This document shows, piece by piece, positions 1 to 13,557 of a stretch of DNA of 64,000 nt. The stretch's first letter is position 1, and every line of letters begins with the position of its first letter. The notes beneath the pieces are model-generated. The model had not been told where the DNA came from, did not search any database, and worked only from the letters and a program-made list of their open reading frames with translations. The position numbers were made by a program, and so were the translations under genes. Origin of the DNA: Rhizophagus clarus (lineage: Eukaryota > Glomeromycota > Glomeromycetes > Glomerales > Glomeraceae). Where the stretch lies: the NCBI GenBank assembly GCA_015698045.1, contig BLAL01000004.1, positions 1,488,001-1,552,000 on the forward strand, written 5' to 3'.

Positions 1-546
1 TCGGAAACCAAAAATTTCGAATCAGTTACTATTTCAACAGAACTTTTTAAAAACGTATGATTAGTTATGTTAAATTTGTTTCGTAATTTCATTTCAAAAA
101 AGTTTAATTATAATATGAAATTATAGTTAATATTACCTTCGACTTTTTGAAATGATTTCGTAATAATCTAAAGAAGACAAATTTGTGGGTCCAATAGAAT
201 CTCTTGAAGCAATAAAAGTAACTTGCCTTTCACGTTTATTAATAATTCCATTTGATGAAGTTAAGCTATTCCTGCCACTTTGAGAAAATTTGTTTTTTTT
301 AATAATTTTAAGAGGTTCAGCGTAAATACTTTTTGAAAAAAAGAATGACTTTTTTTTATATGACCAATTTATTGGTCTTGGACCTATAAATATTCTTCGA
401 GTTGTGGAATGTAAATGTAATTTATTTGATATTTCTGCGTTAATAAATAATTCGGATGAAAATAAGTTTTTATGTGGTAAACGTAAGGTTTGGGTTTGTG
501 AAGAGGAACTTGACGAGTTGAAAGTTGTTGAAGTAGAGGCTTCCAT
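1..546 (-). CDS. 5' part of an unrecognised protein gene (runs off the left edge)
   Basis: The first ATG is at 546-544 and the first exon runs 546 to 137 (136 codons plus two bases). A donor GTAATA begins at 136. A T-rich acceptor ending AAAAAG at 44-43 gives exon 2 (42-1), which stays open in the matching phase. The next acceptor (AATAG near position 30) would hit a stop at once, so the former was chosen. The visible 150 residues start with a Ser/Thr/Gln-rich stretch and continue as a basic, low-complexity region. A GPRPINW string lies near residue 56. There is no signal peptide or membrane segment. I do not recognise the family. The intron call rests on frame and splice signals only. The protein continues beyond the window. 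Confidence 0.55.
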
Positions 547-1189
547 TTTATTTTGTGGTATTCCGAATTCATTAAAAAAATTTCATAATAACACAAAAAT
601 ATCAAATAAAGAAATTTAAATATTTTCGTTAGAACATTTAGCGCGCAACTTTCATGATTAAAGAGTGATGTAATTAGCGTAATATAAATGCAATTCCCTT
701 TTTATAATTTATCCCTTTTTTGCGATCTACGGTTGATCATCAAAAATATGTCATCTGGTTGCACGAATTCCCTAATTTTTTTTAGTTTAAAAATTAGGAG
801 TAAATTATGGCATACTGACACGTATTTTCATATATAGAAACTAAGTGTTACATAAACATTTTCAAAATTGTAATAATTATTCGTTTTTAAATTTTATGTG
901 AGAAATGTTGCCGTATAAATTTTTCAAAGTCGATCTAATATGTTCGGTACAACAATGTAGCATGTAGCATTACGCACGCACACTTCATGAAATGCCTGAC
1001 ATTTCTATATCTTAAATTAATTTTTAATATTTTATTGTAACTTGTTTTTATCATTATCTCCGGTATGTATGATTAAAACGTATTAATAATCCATATTTTT
1101 AACCAATAAAGGTAATTGCCTAATTGGAAATACCATTAATTCTTGTATCAAAAATTATGATTGATTTTGGTTAGTAAATTAAAATTCCA
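547..1189. other. AT-rich intergenic stretch
   Basis: This is upstream of the minus-strand gene that begins at 546. No ORF or RNA gene can be supported. The 5' control region of that gene should lie in its first few hundred bases, but no specific site stands out. Confidence 0.6.
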
Positions 1190-1855
1190 TATTAGGTTTT
1201 TAAATGATAAAGGTAATTAGAAATTATGATTAATTCTGGCAGGAAATTTATGATTAATTTTGGCCAGTAAAATCAAAATGGATTTTGTACTACTATATTT
1301 CTATATTAGGTTTTTAAACGATAAAGGTAATTAGAAATTATCGTTAATTCTGGCCGAAAAAATTATAATTAATTTTGGCCGGTAAAATTAAAATGGGATT
1401 CTGTACGACTGTACCATATTAGGTTTTTAAATGATAAAGGTAATTAGAAATTATGATTAATTCTGGCAGGAAATTTATGATTAATTTTGGCCAATAAAAT
1501 TAAAATGGATTTTGTACTACTATTTTCTATATTAGGCTTTTAAACGATAAAGGTAATTAGAAATTATCGTTAATTCTGGCCGATAAAATTATGATTAATT
1601 TTGGCCGGTAAAATTAAAATGGGATTCTGTACGACTGTACTATATTAGGTTTTTAAATGATAAAAGTAATTAGAAATTATGATTAATTCTGGCAGGAAAA
1701 TTCATGATTAAATTTCGGCCAGTAAAATTAAAATGGGATTCTGCACGACTGTACCATATTAGGTTTATAAATGATAAAGGCAATTAAAAATTATTATTAA
1801 TTCTGGCTGAAAAAATTTATGATTAATTCTGGCCGGTAAAACTAATCTTACGAGT
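1190..1855. repeat. Tandem repeat, period about 113 bp, about six degenerate units
   Basis: Units begin with ATTAGGTTTTTAA near 1191, 1306, 1424, 1529, 1644 and 1758. Each then carries ATAAAGGTAATTAGAAATTA, a TTAATTCTGGC block and a TTAATTTTGGCC block. The first four units alternate between two subtypes: ATGATAAAGG with GATTTTGTACTAC, and ACGATAAAGG with GGGATTCTGTACGACTG. That gives a higher-order period of about 226 bp. Units 5 and 6 are mixed and more diverged. A weaker flanking half-unit is visible near 1085-1140. No coding potential. Confidence 0.85.
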
Positions 1856-4800
1856 TTTTAACCAACAATAGTAATAAGTAATTTAATCCAAAATTATCAA
1901 AAATCACGTAGAACGAATAATAAAGAAAATGGTGCTCACGTAAAAAAATCACATGGGCATGACTAATTTAGGTTATAATATTATCAATATCAGATGTATT
2001 AAATTTATTTTATAAATGCATGAATGCTATGACGGACCAAATTATACAATAAATTAACTTTTTCCATGTACCTATTAATACAAAGACCATTATTAATCAT
2101 AATTAAACGTTTAAACCTCACATAAAAAAAAACCTAATCTTATTATCTTTATATCGTATCTGATGTATCTTAATTCGACAATAAAAAAAAAAAAATAATT
2201 AATTAATTTATTATTAATAATCTACGATGCAAGAAAGGTAGCTTACATATAATATAATCTGCTACATATTGTTGCATAAATTAAATTTTTTTGCGAATAC
2301 GTGTTTGACCGGATGTCCGGACATATCCGGATTATCGGGGGCGTTAGTATAGAATTGCCGCCAATTTCCGACGAATGACAATTTTGTTTATAATTTGTCA
2401 CTGAAATATCACGGGGATCACTTGTCGATCGTTCTTTGATGTTGTACTTTTATTTTCGTTCAAAATACATTTGAATCTGTGTCCATAACAAACTTTAATT
2501 TTTTTTTTTAAAGTTTAATTGAACGGAAAATTCAAGATGAAGGTAAAAAAAAAAAAAAAAATTTATAATCAAATTGATACAAAAATGAAAGCTATAATAA
2601 CAGGTGAAATAAGAATTAAAAATGATCTACCGGAATTTAATTATATATTATGTAAGAGCATTGCAATCAAAAAGTTGTTTATAAAATTTTATTTTATACA
2701 TTTTACTTAATAATATCGTAATTAATTTTACAATTATTCATAATCAAAACTAACAAATATAATGTATGAGATTTAAAAATCTATTTGATGAACATAATTT
2801 GATTCGTTCACAGTTTAAATTGCAAATTTCTTAAAAAGGGTTGATATATACGTAATATAATCAAAAAAAAAAAAAAAACCTAAAACAATAAAAATAAAAT
2901 AAAATAAAATAAACTAAAAAAATCGAGATAAAATTCCATAAAAGATTAATAAAAACAAGTATTTCATAGCGTCTGAAACAAACCAATTTTAAAGAACCAA
3001 TCAAGAATGATCATTCACATTAAACACCAATCATGATTAACCTACTATATACAACAAGTTTTTTTAGGCTGAAATTTTAATCTCTCTTAATACCGGTCTT
3101 TGATATTTTATAGTCCGGATAATAATACAATCGCAATATCAATTAATGAAATTTTAATGGATAAATGTCACGTTCTAACTCTCCTAGATCTACAAACCTC
3201 CACATGAAATTATTTGAGCGAATGATGATAATGCGTTATAAACTTTATGATCTATAAACTCAAAACTCAAACAGCAAACAAAATCATTCTTATCGGAGAA
3301 AAAAAAAATATTTTTTATTTTTTTTTTCAATACATTTTGATACATACAATCTTTTTACTTTTCTTTACCATAATTTACTAAATAATGGAACGGCACAGCC
3401 GTACAGCAGCTGTACAGATGGTCCGTTCTTATTCTCTTTATTGTCCTGTTTTATTATGAATTTTTAATAATTGTGCATTTTAAAGTTTTAAATGGGCAAA
3501 TTTTAATGGATTGTATATTTGGATTGTCTTTGATTTTTTTTTATTATGTTCCTGCATTTTGTTTTAAGTTTTATCATTGATTTACTATAATAATTTTTTA
3601 ATTTGTATTTATAAAGTTCAAAATACAATGTAACGTGTACATCATTATACAGCAATAAACATAATAATGGTAATCTTGTTTCTACGTAAGTTTTTCTTTA
3701 AAGGAAAAAAAAAAAAGAAAAGAAAAAAAGAAAAAAGAAAGGAGGCTGGGGACAATAACTTTCTTCCGGTCTCCATTCCCCTTGATTTTTTATTATCGTT
3801 TGTGTCAAAATTATTATCTCTGTTATACATCAATAATGAATTAATGTAAATAGAACTTCTAACTGTCACACCAATGCATATATATAGATTTATATATTAT
3901 ATATAAGATTGAACAAGAGTGGATGATGATTAATGCAGTGATCGTTCTAATGCATTAATACACTGCATATGTTAAATCGGATTTCTTGAAGATATTTATA
4001 ATAAATAATAAATATCGTGATAAACCGAGTATTAAACCGTTAAACGCTTGACCCCTAAAATCTAAATCAACATTATTCTATTGTACCACTAAACCAAAAT
4101 AATATTAAGACCATAATTTTTATAATGAATACTAACTTGAATTAATAAATCAAAGTCAATTGTTGCCATGTAAATTTAAATTTCAGTTCCCTTATTTAAA
4201 TTAAACGATCGCTCGATGTTTAGCATATTTCATAGGGTTTATAAGTAAAGATCATTTTCACGTCATAAGCTTCATTATCATTTTTTTGAGTTTCGAATTT
4301 AATTTTGTCTTTTTTTCCAATTTGTTTCACCACTTACATTTAAAATATCAGTCCGCACAAAGCACAACATTTTATAAGTCCTTTCTTTTCCTTCATTCAC
4401 ATTTAGAATTACTTTAACCGAACCGAATCTCAATATAATATCAATTTACCAATTGCGTAAAATATAATCACAAATATTCTTTTTTATAAAAACAATTATT
4501 ATGCAACATTTAAAACCGTATCACAAAAATAATGTATGCCGTATGCGGTGCATTTTCGTCAAAAAAACTTATTTTTTTTGAATTTTCATCCGTCTATTTC
4601 TTGTGTTTGTGTAAAATAAATAAATGAATGAATTTTTGAACTCGTTCCGATAAAATAATTTACTCTTTGCGTAAAAAAAAAAAAAAAAAAATTTTTTCTT
4701 TTTTTTTTCTTAAAACGAAACAAAATAAATAAAATAAATAAAATAAAAAAAAAAAAATAAATAAACAAAGAAATTTATTTTACATCTTGCATAAATTTTT

Positions 4801-5293
4801 TTTTTTTTTCTTGTAAGACGTAGAATATAGATTTTTTTTTTTTTTTTTCTTTAGAATTATAAATAATTCTTATTCCTATTTGTGACTATTATAATTTGCT
4901 ACATTTGATTATAATATCATTATTCTTCCCGATTATTAATAAATTTTATTTTAATTTAATTTATATATTATAATATATAGTTTTTTTTTTGTCAAATTTT
5001 GGGATGGTACAAATGCTTCGATATGTTAAATCAATAAAAATAGAAAAAAGTCGTTATTGATAACATAATTTAAAACACATTTTATTATACCTATTATTTT
5101 AAAAAAAAAACTTTAAAAATATTGAAAGATCATTTTTGATTTTAAAATTTTTTTTTTTTTTTTCTTTTTTTTCCTCAAAAAAAAGGAAAAAAATAAAAAA
5201 GATATTTGGAATTTCTTTTTTCTTTTTTTCTTTTTTAAAAATAAAAAAAATAAAAAATAAAAATAAAAAAATTTTAATTTCCATTTCACGTAG

Positions 5294-5324
<31 letters not shown>

Positions 5325-5638
5325 ATTTTTTTTATAAGGAAAATTCCTCTTCTTAATAACATACATATATATATAAAAAGAATCTTTTCCCCCCCTTCTC
5401 ATTTCTTCTCCCTCTCCTCAATATATATTTATATATATTATAATTTTTTTTTTGGATAGAATCCAAAAAAATAAATTTTTCTTTTTACTAAATATAAGTT
5501 TTTTTTATCGTGTCAAAAAAAAAAAATAAAAAAAAAAATTTTAGAATTTCCGTTTACATTCATAATCAATAGAGTGTACATAATAATAATCATAAAAAGA
5601 ATTACATAGATTTTTTTTTTTACTCTCGAAAACCGAAA
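1856..5638. other. Long AT-rich intergenic region with homopolymer tracts
   Basis: No gene is supported. Short ORFs near 2519-2710, 3645-3869, 4586-4768 and 5099-5284 are translations of A/T runs. A small CCGGA-rich palindrome lies at about 2307-2330. From about 4660 to 5640 the sequence is dominated by long A and T runs, including an oligo-T/oligo-A/oligo-T palindrome at 5295-5332. This last kilobase should hold the promoter and 5' UTR of the Msb1-type gene starting at 5639. Confidence 0.6.
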
Positions 5639-8600
5639 ATGTTTCGAGGAAAGCCGATGTCAACAACACAACCAAATTATACTGCTAATCCAAATTTACA
5701 ATATTTACAAAAGAATAATGGTGGATTAAGAAGAACATTTAGTAATAGTAACAATTCATTAAAAAGAGGTAATGGTGGTAGTATGAGAGGTGCGAGAAGA
5801 ATGATGAGCACGAAAAAGAAACAGAAAAGAGATATTGAACAAATGGTAACTTTAGGTGAAGCTTACTTGATCATGCATCTATGTGCTGGTGAAGTCGTAG
5901 AAAGAGGTATGCTTCTTTTTTTTTTTGTTTTTCTTCGGGCCGAAGAATGTAGATATCACGTGATGTGATTGTCAGGGGATGGATGATCTTTGATAATCAG
6001 GGGGTGTTTAATATGCTGTGTAATATTAAAGTATTACCTTACACTAACTACCATTATAGGTTTGACGGAACCTGAAATATTTAAGCCTGTAAGAATTCGT
6101 GATGGCGCAAACGAGGTCCGGTACCTAATCAACTGTTTATTAAGAGATAATCGTGCGGAATTTGAAGATGAATTAAAATTTCAAAATATACATAATATCG
6201 TAGCTGGTATACGATGGGCTTTAAGAAATTGTACCACTGTAATTGTTCCTTATGAATATTATGAACAATTTGTTAGATATGAACAAGGTAAATAATTATA
6301 AAAAAAAAAAATAATTTTTTTTTTCTTTTTACCTCAAGAAACTTAAACAATTTTTTTTTTTTTTAGAATGGCAATACGATCCAAGAAAAGGTTCTTTTAA
6401 TCTATTCCTTTCAAAACTTGAGAGACAAAATAAAGGAATTTTAATAGAATTATTCGATCTATTCGCCATGACTATGGAACATTCTCATATTAACCATATG
6501 CATCCAACACGTATTTTAAAATCTATGGCTCTCCAAATTTTCAATGAATCACAAACGAAAACTCATGAAAACTTTCAATCAGCTTATCAAGAATGGTTGA
6601 AATATTCGAACGCTTTAATTCATTTATTTTTGGCTTATTTAAGAGAGAGAGCTTGTTCTACTCAATTACCTGAGAGGTTACATTTATTATTAAGAGATTA
6701 TGTTGATTGTAGAAAAAAATGTTTAATGAATAGTAGCGTTAGTAGTAATGGTCAAGACATTATTGTAAGTGAACATATTTTACCTGATATAACAATCGCT
6801 GATCTAGATGAAGTGATTAAATCAAGAATTAATTATAACACTAATAATAATAATAGTAATAATAATAATAAATCAGATGATTCTAATTCAAATAGTAGAA
6901 AATCAAGTTTTATTAGAAAATCCACCAAAACTGTTAACAGTAGAAATTCATTATCAGAAATGTTTCCCGAATTATTTGAAACGTTACAAACAATAAAACG
7001 TAAAGCAAGTTTTAAATCTTCTCCCAACATAATTGTTTTAGATGATCCTAGAACCGTTGAAGCTAAATGGGATGAATTGCAAGCAAAAGGATTTACTATC
7101 ATGTCTGAAGAAACGTTAAAATTATTTTTTGCCTATGATGATAGGGACGTAAATCCGAATCCTATTAGTCTTGGAAGAAAGAAGAGCGGAAAGAAAAAAA
7201 GTGGTAGTCAACGAAAAAATGAAAAGCCAACCAATTTGCAAAAATTTCCCCCTTTACCAAAAATGGAGTTCGTTGATGATCCATTGAGTGGTTCACTTAA
7301 TTTAAATGATGGGAATTTCGTGAATGATTCTAGTAGTAGTGAATATCCTGATGATAAAAGTAGTTTTGATAGTCCAACAAAATTAGGAAATAAAGAACTT
7401 CGTGAATCAGTGGATAGTAGTTCAAACGTATTTAGTCTTTCATCAACGCTTGGTCCTTCATCTGATGGTGATAATGGTATTAATGTTTCTAATAGCGTTA
7501 ATGGTTTTCTTGGAGGTGGTAATAATAATAACAATAATTATTATTACTTTAATAATAATTCAACAAATTATAACGATTCAACAACTTATAACGAGTCAAC
7601 AAATTATAACGAATCAACAAATTATAATGATTCAACAACGTTAGGGAATACTTTACGTGAAGAATCTCAAGAGGTTAGAGGTCGAGGAAATGGTTCAAAA
7701 AAAAAGAAAACTAAAACTATTTCTTTCTTATGTATAAAACGGCGACCACGTTCATATGATTCAGATGATACTGCATATATGCATGGTCATACTTATGAAG
7801 ATTGGGAAGATTGGCACATAATAGATCAAACTGTTGACTTATCAGATTATTTAACTGTTGAAACGATTGACGCGTTATTTCCTTATGTTTGGATAGAAGC
7901 GAATATTGGTGATCAAGATGAACAATGGGGTGAATGGATTTTCATTGAGCCTCGTCGTGGTTTAATACACGAATGTGAATGGATTATGATTGAAGATAGA
8001 AATCAATATATGTTAGATTGGGAACAAAATTTAAATAATACAAATAATGTGGTCATAACAAATCGTGATTCTTCTCGTATTAGTAAAATTAGCGCTTTAA
8101 GTAATTTAAGTATTAATTTACCTTGGGTGAAAAATTCTAAGAAAGGTGGTTCAAGTAAATCTTCCGCTTCAAGTATCTTGCCACCTCCTTCTCAAAGATC
8201 TGTCCATTCAAATAATAGTTATACAAGGCAACCCTTTAATCATTCAAATCGTTCAAATAATAGTGGCCTTAGTAGACAGCAACCACAACAACCACCTTAT
8301 GTACAACGTACTGGTACCCCCACTGAACAAATGGAAAAATTACTTGATCAACCGGTTGAAAGAGGTCAAGAATTCCGTGATAGATATCTTCAACAACAAC
8401 AAGAGGAGGAAGAAACCAAACTTTATCAAATACAAAGATATCAACAAGATCAACAAAAACTTGTAATTGAACAAAAAGAACGTGAAAGGAAAGAACGTGA
8501 AAAATTACAAAGGCAAGCTCAAGAGAATGAATCTGAAATTGATCAATATTATCAAAATGATGATGTATACGATCAATATCATGATGAAGAATCTGTTACT

Positions 8601-10457
8601 CAACAAGGTTATAATGAAGAAGTTGATCGATCGAATCGTCAACAAGAATCTACTATTGAAGTTCAAAAAGAGAATTCCCAACAATTCAGGCCTCCATTGA
8701 AAAATCAAAATTCTCAACCACATCTTCCTTCACAAATTCAAAAACAGAATTCTCAACAACAAATCAGACCACGACAAATGGATAATGAATATTATGAGAA
8801 TCAAGATTATGAAAATGAACGTCAAGATAATTATGATCGTGAAGATGAATATTACAATCAACCTCAATATCCACAATCAATACGTCAATCGCCAATGCAA
8901 AGTAGATCATCTCCAAACCTTGGAAGACAGAGTCCATATAATGGTTCACGCGGCAGAGAAGTACCATTTTCCGTAAATCCTCGAACTCCAAATGGTGTTC
9001 GTGGTGGACTTTCACCTTCACCTCGTCAAAGTCCAATCATGGCAAATGGACAATTACCAGGACGTCAAACGCCAAGACAGCCTCCACAACAATTTTCTGA
9101 TCAAATGAATCCTGGAAGACCAGTTCCAATGGGAGTTCGTAGTCCTCATAGTCCTCATCAAAGTCCAGTTGTAAATAACGCTCAATTACCAGGAAGACCA
9201 CTAAGTCCTAGTAAAATGAATGCAAGTTTACCAAATGGAAGACAACAACAAAGTCCTATACCAATGAATGCTCAACTTCCTGGTCGTCAACCTCCTTTAT
9301 CACCACGTCAAAATCCTATGGGAGTTCGCACCCCACCAATGCAAAATGCACAATTGCCTCCACAACAGCCTAAATATCCTCAACAATATCAGCAACAACA
9401 ACCAATGGGATATCCACAGAAATACCCACCACAACAATATCAACAGCAATATCCTCCTCAAAACCAATACTCGCAACCACCACCTCAACCTTATTCGCCT
9501 CAACAATATCCACAACAGCTACCTCAACAGTATCCTCAACAGCTATCTCCTCGACAGTATCCCCAACAGTTACCTCAACAGTATCCTCAACAGTATCCTC
9601 CTCAACAGTACCAACAATATCCACAACAATATCCACAACAGTATCCTCAACAGCAGCAACAAGCTTATAATAATGGAATGGAAGTTGCACTTAATAGATC
9701 ACAAATACCACCACAACAACAAGCTCCAATGAATACGAATATGAATGGAGGACCAGTATTTACTCAAACAACCACAAATAAAATAGAAACATCGAGAAAA
9801 ATACAAGTTCCAAATGCAAATAATACGACCACTGAAATTGAAGAAACTGTTGTCAAATATGAGAATGTTACTGTTAGTACTACTCAAAGAATGCAACAAC
9901 CTGAGAAGGAAAATAATAGTGGTGGGACTCGTAGTCCTACTGAGTCTGAAATTATTGAAGGCTATTCTGTTCCATATGGGCAACCAGAACAAAATCAAGT
10001 CTCAACATATCAAACACAACCAACCACATATAATCCACCTGGTACTTTCGGACCATTCCCGGCTTCATATAATCCAACTCCTCCTTCTCCTAATCCTCAA
10101 GGAAGTTATGTGGCCGCTGCAAGAGGAAGTTTCGAACAACCTCCTGCAATTGAATATCTCAACGACCAACAACAATTACCTAATTTATATTATAATAATA
10201 ATATACCTCCTGAATTCTACAAACAGCAACCTTTACCTAATTTATATAATAATTTGCCCTCTCAAATTCCTATGTCAATACCTATGGATGTTCCAGCTCA
10301 ACAATTATATTTAAAATATCCAACAAATAATTCTTCTAGTTCAACTCCTATTCAGCAACAACCTTATTTCCCTCCTGGTTATGTGCCTGCTGATGAATCT
10401 GATAAAAAAGGAAAAGGAATAGCAAAAATTTCAAAGAAATTTAGAATTGGAAACTAA
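5639..10457 (+). CDS. Msb1-type cell-polarity protein (RhoGAP-like domain)
   Basis: Three exons, 5639-5906, 6060-6287 and 6367-10457, join in frame to 1528 residues. Introns are 5907-6059 (GTATGC...TAG) and 6288-6366 (GTAAAT...TAG). After a short basic N-terminus, residues about 55-250 hold a conserved helical region (EVVERGLTEPEIFKPV; SFNLFLSKLERQNKG) typical of the fungal Msb1/Mug8 family, which has a RhoGAP-like fold. A second conserved block at about 640-722 contains WIEANIGDQ and WGEWIFIEPRRG and fits the end of that domain, with Asn/Ser-rich low complexity inserted between. The remaining 800 residues are Gln/Pro-rich and probably disordered. They include QYPQQ repeats (about 1164-1264) and end in a basic tail. 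Yeast Msb1 works with Cdc42/Rho1 and formins at growth sites, so a role at hyphal tips is inferred. Family call fairly sure; catalytic GAP activity unknown. Confidence 0.8.
9360..9665 (+). repeat. In-frame QYPQQ-coding microsatellite-like repeat
   Basis: Within the last exon of the Msb1-type gene, CAACAATATCC/CAACAGTATCCT units recur many times with interruptions. They encode Gln-Tyr-Pro-Gln-Gln style repeats in the disordered C-terminal half. Such tracts are prone to length change. Confidence 0.75.
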
Positions 10458-13400
10458 GAATAATTTTCAAGAGGATTTTCATTAGGAGAAAGGATTATTA
10501 TATAAAATACTCGGGATAGTTACATAAACTATTTTAAATTAACCCATAAGTTTTAATTTTATCAACAACTTTTATCTAAGATATTACATCGTCATCCCAA
10601 CATCCCAACATCTCAACATCCATCAACTTTTTTATGGTTTTTTTTTTCGTCACATCATAATTACTTTTATTTTATATAAAAAAATTACTTGTAAAGAAAA
10701 AATCTTCATTTTAAAATCTAGATGATTTTAAAATGTTTTAATTTTATTGTATTATTTAAAATGTATTTTAATTTACTGGGTTATTTGGTTGGGGGTTTAT
10801 ATTTCTTATATTTCATGCAGATTTTATTTATAAACTTCATTGTATTATTATTTTTTCAATTATATTTATATTTGTATTTTATTTAAAGAAAAATTTTTTC
10901 ATTATTATTCTAATAACAAAAAAATAATAAAAAAAATGTTTATATTATCTAAAAATTATATATATCTTCAGTGAATGTATGATCTGTGGCAATTAATGTG
11001 TTAAAAAAAATTCAAATCTGAATAATACTGTAATTATGACTTCTATAATACAAGTTCGACAGGGTTTATGTGTGAGGAATGTCACTCAACAATTTAATCC
11101 CGGATGGTATTAAAAATTAATATAGATCGCTAAAAACGATCGACTTGAATTTTATAAAATTTAGTTATTTCATCAGCTTCGGCAGCTCCGCGGCTGGATT
11201 CCAATCTATATTATTCTTCTTCCATACTATTCTCGCTATTCTCAAATGAACTTTCACCTAAACTTAATAGACATAATTAAGCGGATAAGTGATATGTAGA
11301 ATTAGCCTTTTTGATTTTGAGGTTTCAGATTTTGCACTCGTGGTAAAACTAGTTTCGTCCAGTTTCGGAGGTTTCGCCCGCAATATTAATATACATAGAC
11401 AAAATCTTGATTGTTCATTGTGATTTTTATGATGGTAATATTTTAAATCAAGAATGAAAAGAATGATAAGGACAGGGTCACAGGGGTGAGGTTTACGATT
11501 TATGACGCTGAAGTTTTTATCTTGTACTTTATGCTGTATAAATTGGACCGACGCAGTAGGCGCAGCGTACAATCGTACATTGATTTGAAAAACTCGCGTA
11601 TTGATGCAGAAAACTTTGATTTTGAAAAAGCTTTTGCAACTTAAAAATTAAGATGAATGAGAAAATTGTAAATACTTAGAATTCATTTGTAAATTACATT
11701 TTTAGAAGGTGGGTCACGTAAATTTTCAAAGATTCTCGTTTGTAAATCATAACATTCAATAAATTCGCGCATATTATAATTTTTTTTCATATATAAAGCG
11801 TATATAAAGAATTTTTTTGCTCATATCTTTTAAATTAAAATGCGCGCATAATTTAAAAGTTTGCCGCGCTCATGTGCCATTTGTATATACAATATGCGAA
11901 TATGTGCTTGTGCCAATAAAATTTTCTTCCCTCACGAATTTATTACGAAAAGAATGTTGGTAGAAGTTATTTTTTGATCGTTAGCCAAAACGGACAAGCA
12001 TCAAGAAAAAAAAACGTATATTGCATCATAAGATCGTTTTGAATTATTCCGAATTGGTTATTTCACTTTTTTTTTTTGTAATTTAACACATATCGTTTTT
12101 TTTTAGCGTGAGAATGTAGACATTTCTCGTAAACATAGTATATGGTATACAATAATATTTATCTGGGAATTATTTTTCGCGATCTTAGAATACAAAGAAA
12201 AATATATATGTATCATTATCTAAAATTCTTGCAGTGTTTCAAAAGAAAGTGTAAAGAAAAAGTTTATTTAAAATGAATGAATCTAGCAATTTTTAAATTA
12301 ATTGATTTTTATTACTTATATTGAAAATTAAACATTTTTTTTTAAAAAATAAAAAATTTGAGTCAGACAGCCTAATAATATTTATCTATACTAAAGCTGT
12401 TGAGAAATATTATGAATATGACAGTAGTAATAGCGGCCATAAAATCCAACCAATAGAGACTCAATCTGAAAAAAAAAAAAATTTTTTTAAAAAACTAAAC
12501 TAAAATTTCCAATGATTTGACAATCGTAGAATCCTAATGCGTCTTCTTTTTATTGAAGGCAAATCGGGTGACACGAGGACAACTAGAACGAACCAAGCCT
12601 AGGACATTCCTATAACTGTACGCATGTCTTTCCATTTCTAAAAATATCCTATCAGTTTCGGTTATTCTTCGCAATCTGATAGCGAGCGACATAGATTCCG
12701 TAATAATAATACTGTACAATAATTAGCAAGATAATTAATAATCACAATAATTTAATTGTAAACCATCGATGATAACTGCTTGAAAAACTCTTTCCTTACG
12801 TTCGCGGAGAATTCAATTTCGAGATGCTTAGCCACTTGTTCGATAACCAATAACCAATAACTAAAGTAATTTTATGACTTCATACGTGATATTTTAATCT
12901 AATTGATTAATTGTAACTAAAAATAATGGTATAACATTTAAATACCGTAGTTCTCTTTTCCTTTGATAGAACTGCTTTGGTAAATATAGAGTTAAATATT
13001 TTATAATAATTCTTATATTAATTAAGAACGATTAGTAATACTCGTAACAAAACTCATCCTATCGATTTTATGAATTTTTAATTTTAAGGAAAGAATTTTA
13101 TTCCGTCGTACGAGGGGACAAATCCTTTTTTTTTTTCTTTTCTTTTTTGATTGAGTTTTTCATTAAAAAAAAAAAAAAAGAAACATTTATCATTACATTA
13201 CGCCTTTTTATATTATTTGTTATAAAAAAAAATCGAGAAAATAAATCTTTTATCGATTAGACTCTATAAATGGGAAAATAAATAAAAAATAGCGCGTATC
13301 GTATGTGTCTAAAATAGAATAAATAAATAATGATAAACTCTTTCCCCTTAATTTGTTTTCCCTCCTTATTTTACAAATCCCTTCTATATACAAACGAAAG

Positions 13401-13557
13401 TTTTTACAAATAAATAAAACAATATATAAATAAAATAAATAAATAAATTAAATTTCAAAGCGAAATAAAAAATATTACATTATAAAATAAAATTTCTGCA
13501 AGATAAACCTTTTTCTTCCCTTTTCGGTCCAAAATCCTTTGTTTTTTTACGTCGCCT
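10458..13557. other. Intergenic region between convergent genes
   Basis: It lies between the 3' end of the Msb1-type gene and the 3' end of the multicopper oxidase gene. A short GC-richer hairpin-like patch sits at 11170-11195. A 102-codon minus-strand ORF at 11264-11572 and a 61-codon one at 12534-12719 have more even base use than the surroundings. They match nothing I recognise and could be repeat or pseudogene fragments. The last 450 bases before 13558 are AT-rich 3' flank. Confidence 0.5.

Noticed and set aside
2519..2710. 63-codon plus-strand ORF
   Set aside because: Starts in poly-A, Lys/Ile-rich, no splice context or recognisable motif; typical of AT-rich chance ORFs.
3645..5284. Several short ORFs on both strands (Phe/Lys-rich)
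   Set aside because: They are translations of A/T homopolymers.
6833..10314. Many ORFs overlapping the Msb1-type gene in other frames
   Set aside because: Shadow frames of the Gln/Asn/Pro-rich coding repeats; the main frame has the conserved domain.
11264..11572. 102-codon minus-strand ORF
   Set aside because: More even composition than its surroundings, but no recognised domain and no clear splice partners; possibly a repeat-derived fragment. Not called as a gene.
12534..12719. 61-codon minus-strand ORF
   Set aside because: No homology recognised and no support beyond length; left as unexplained.
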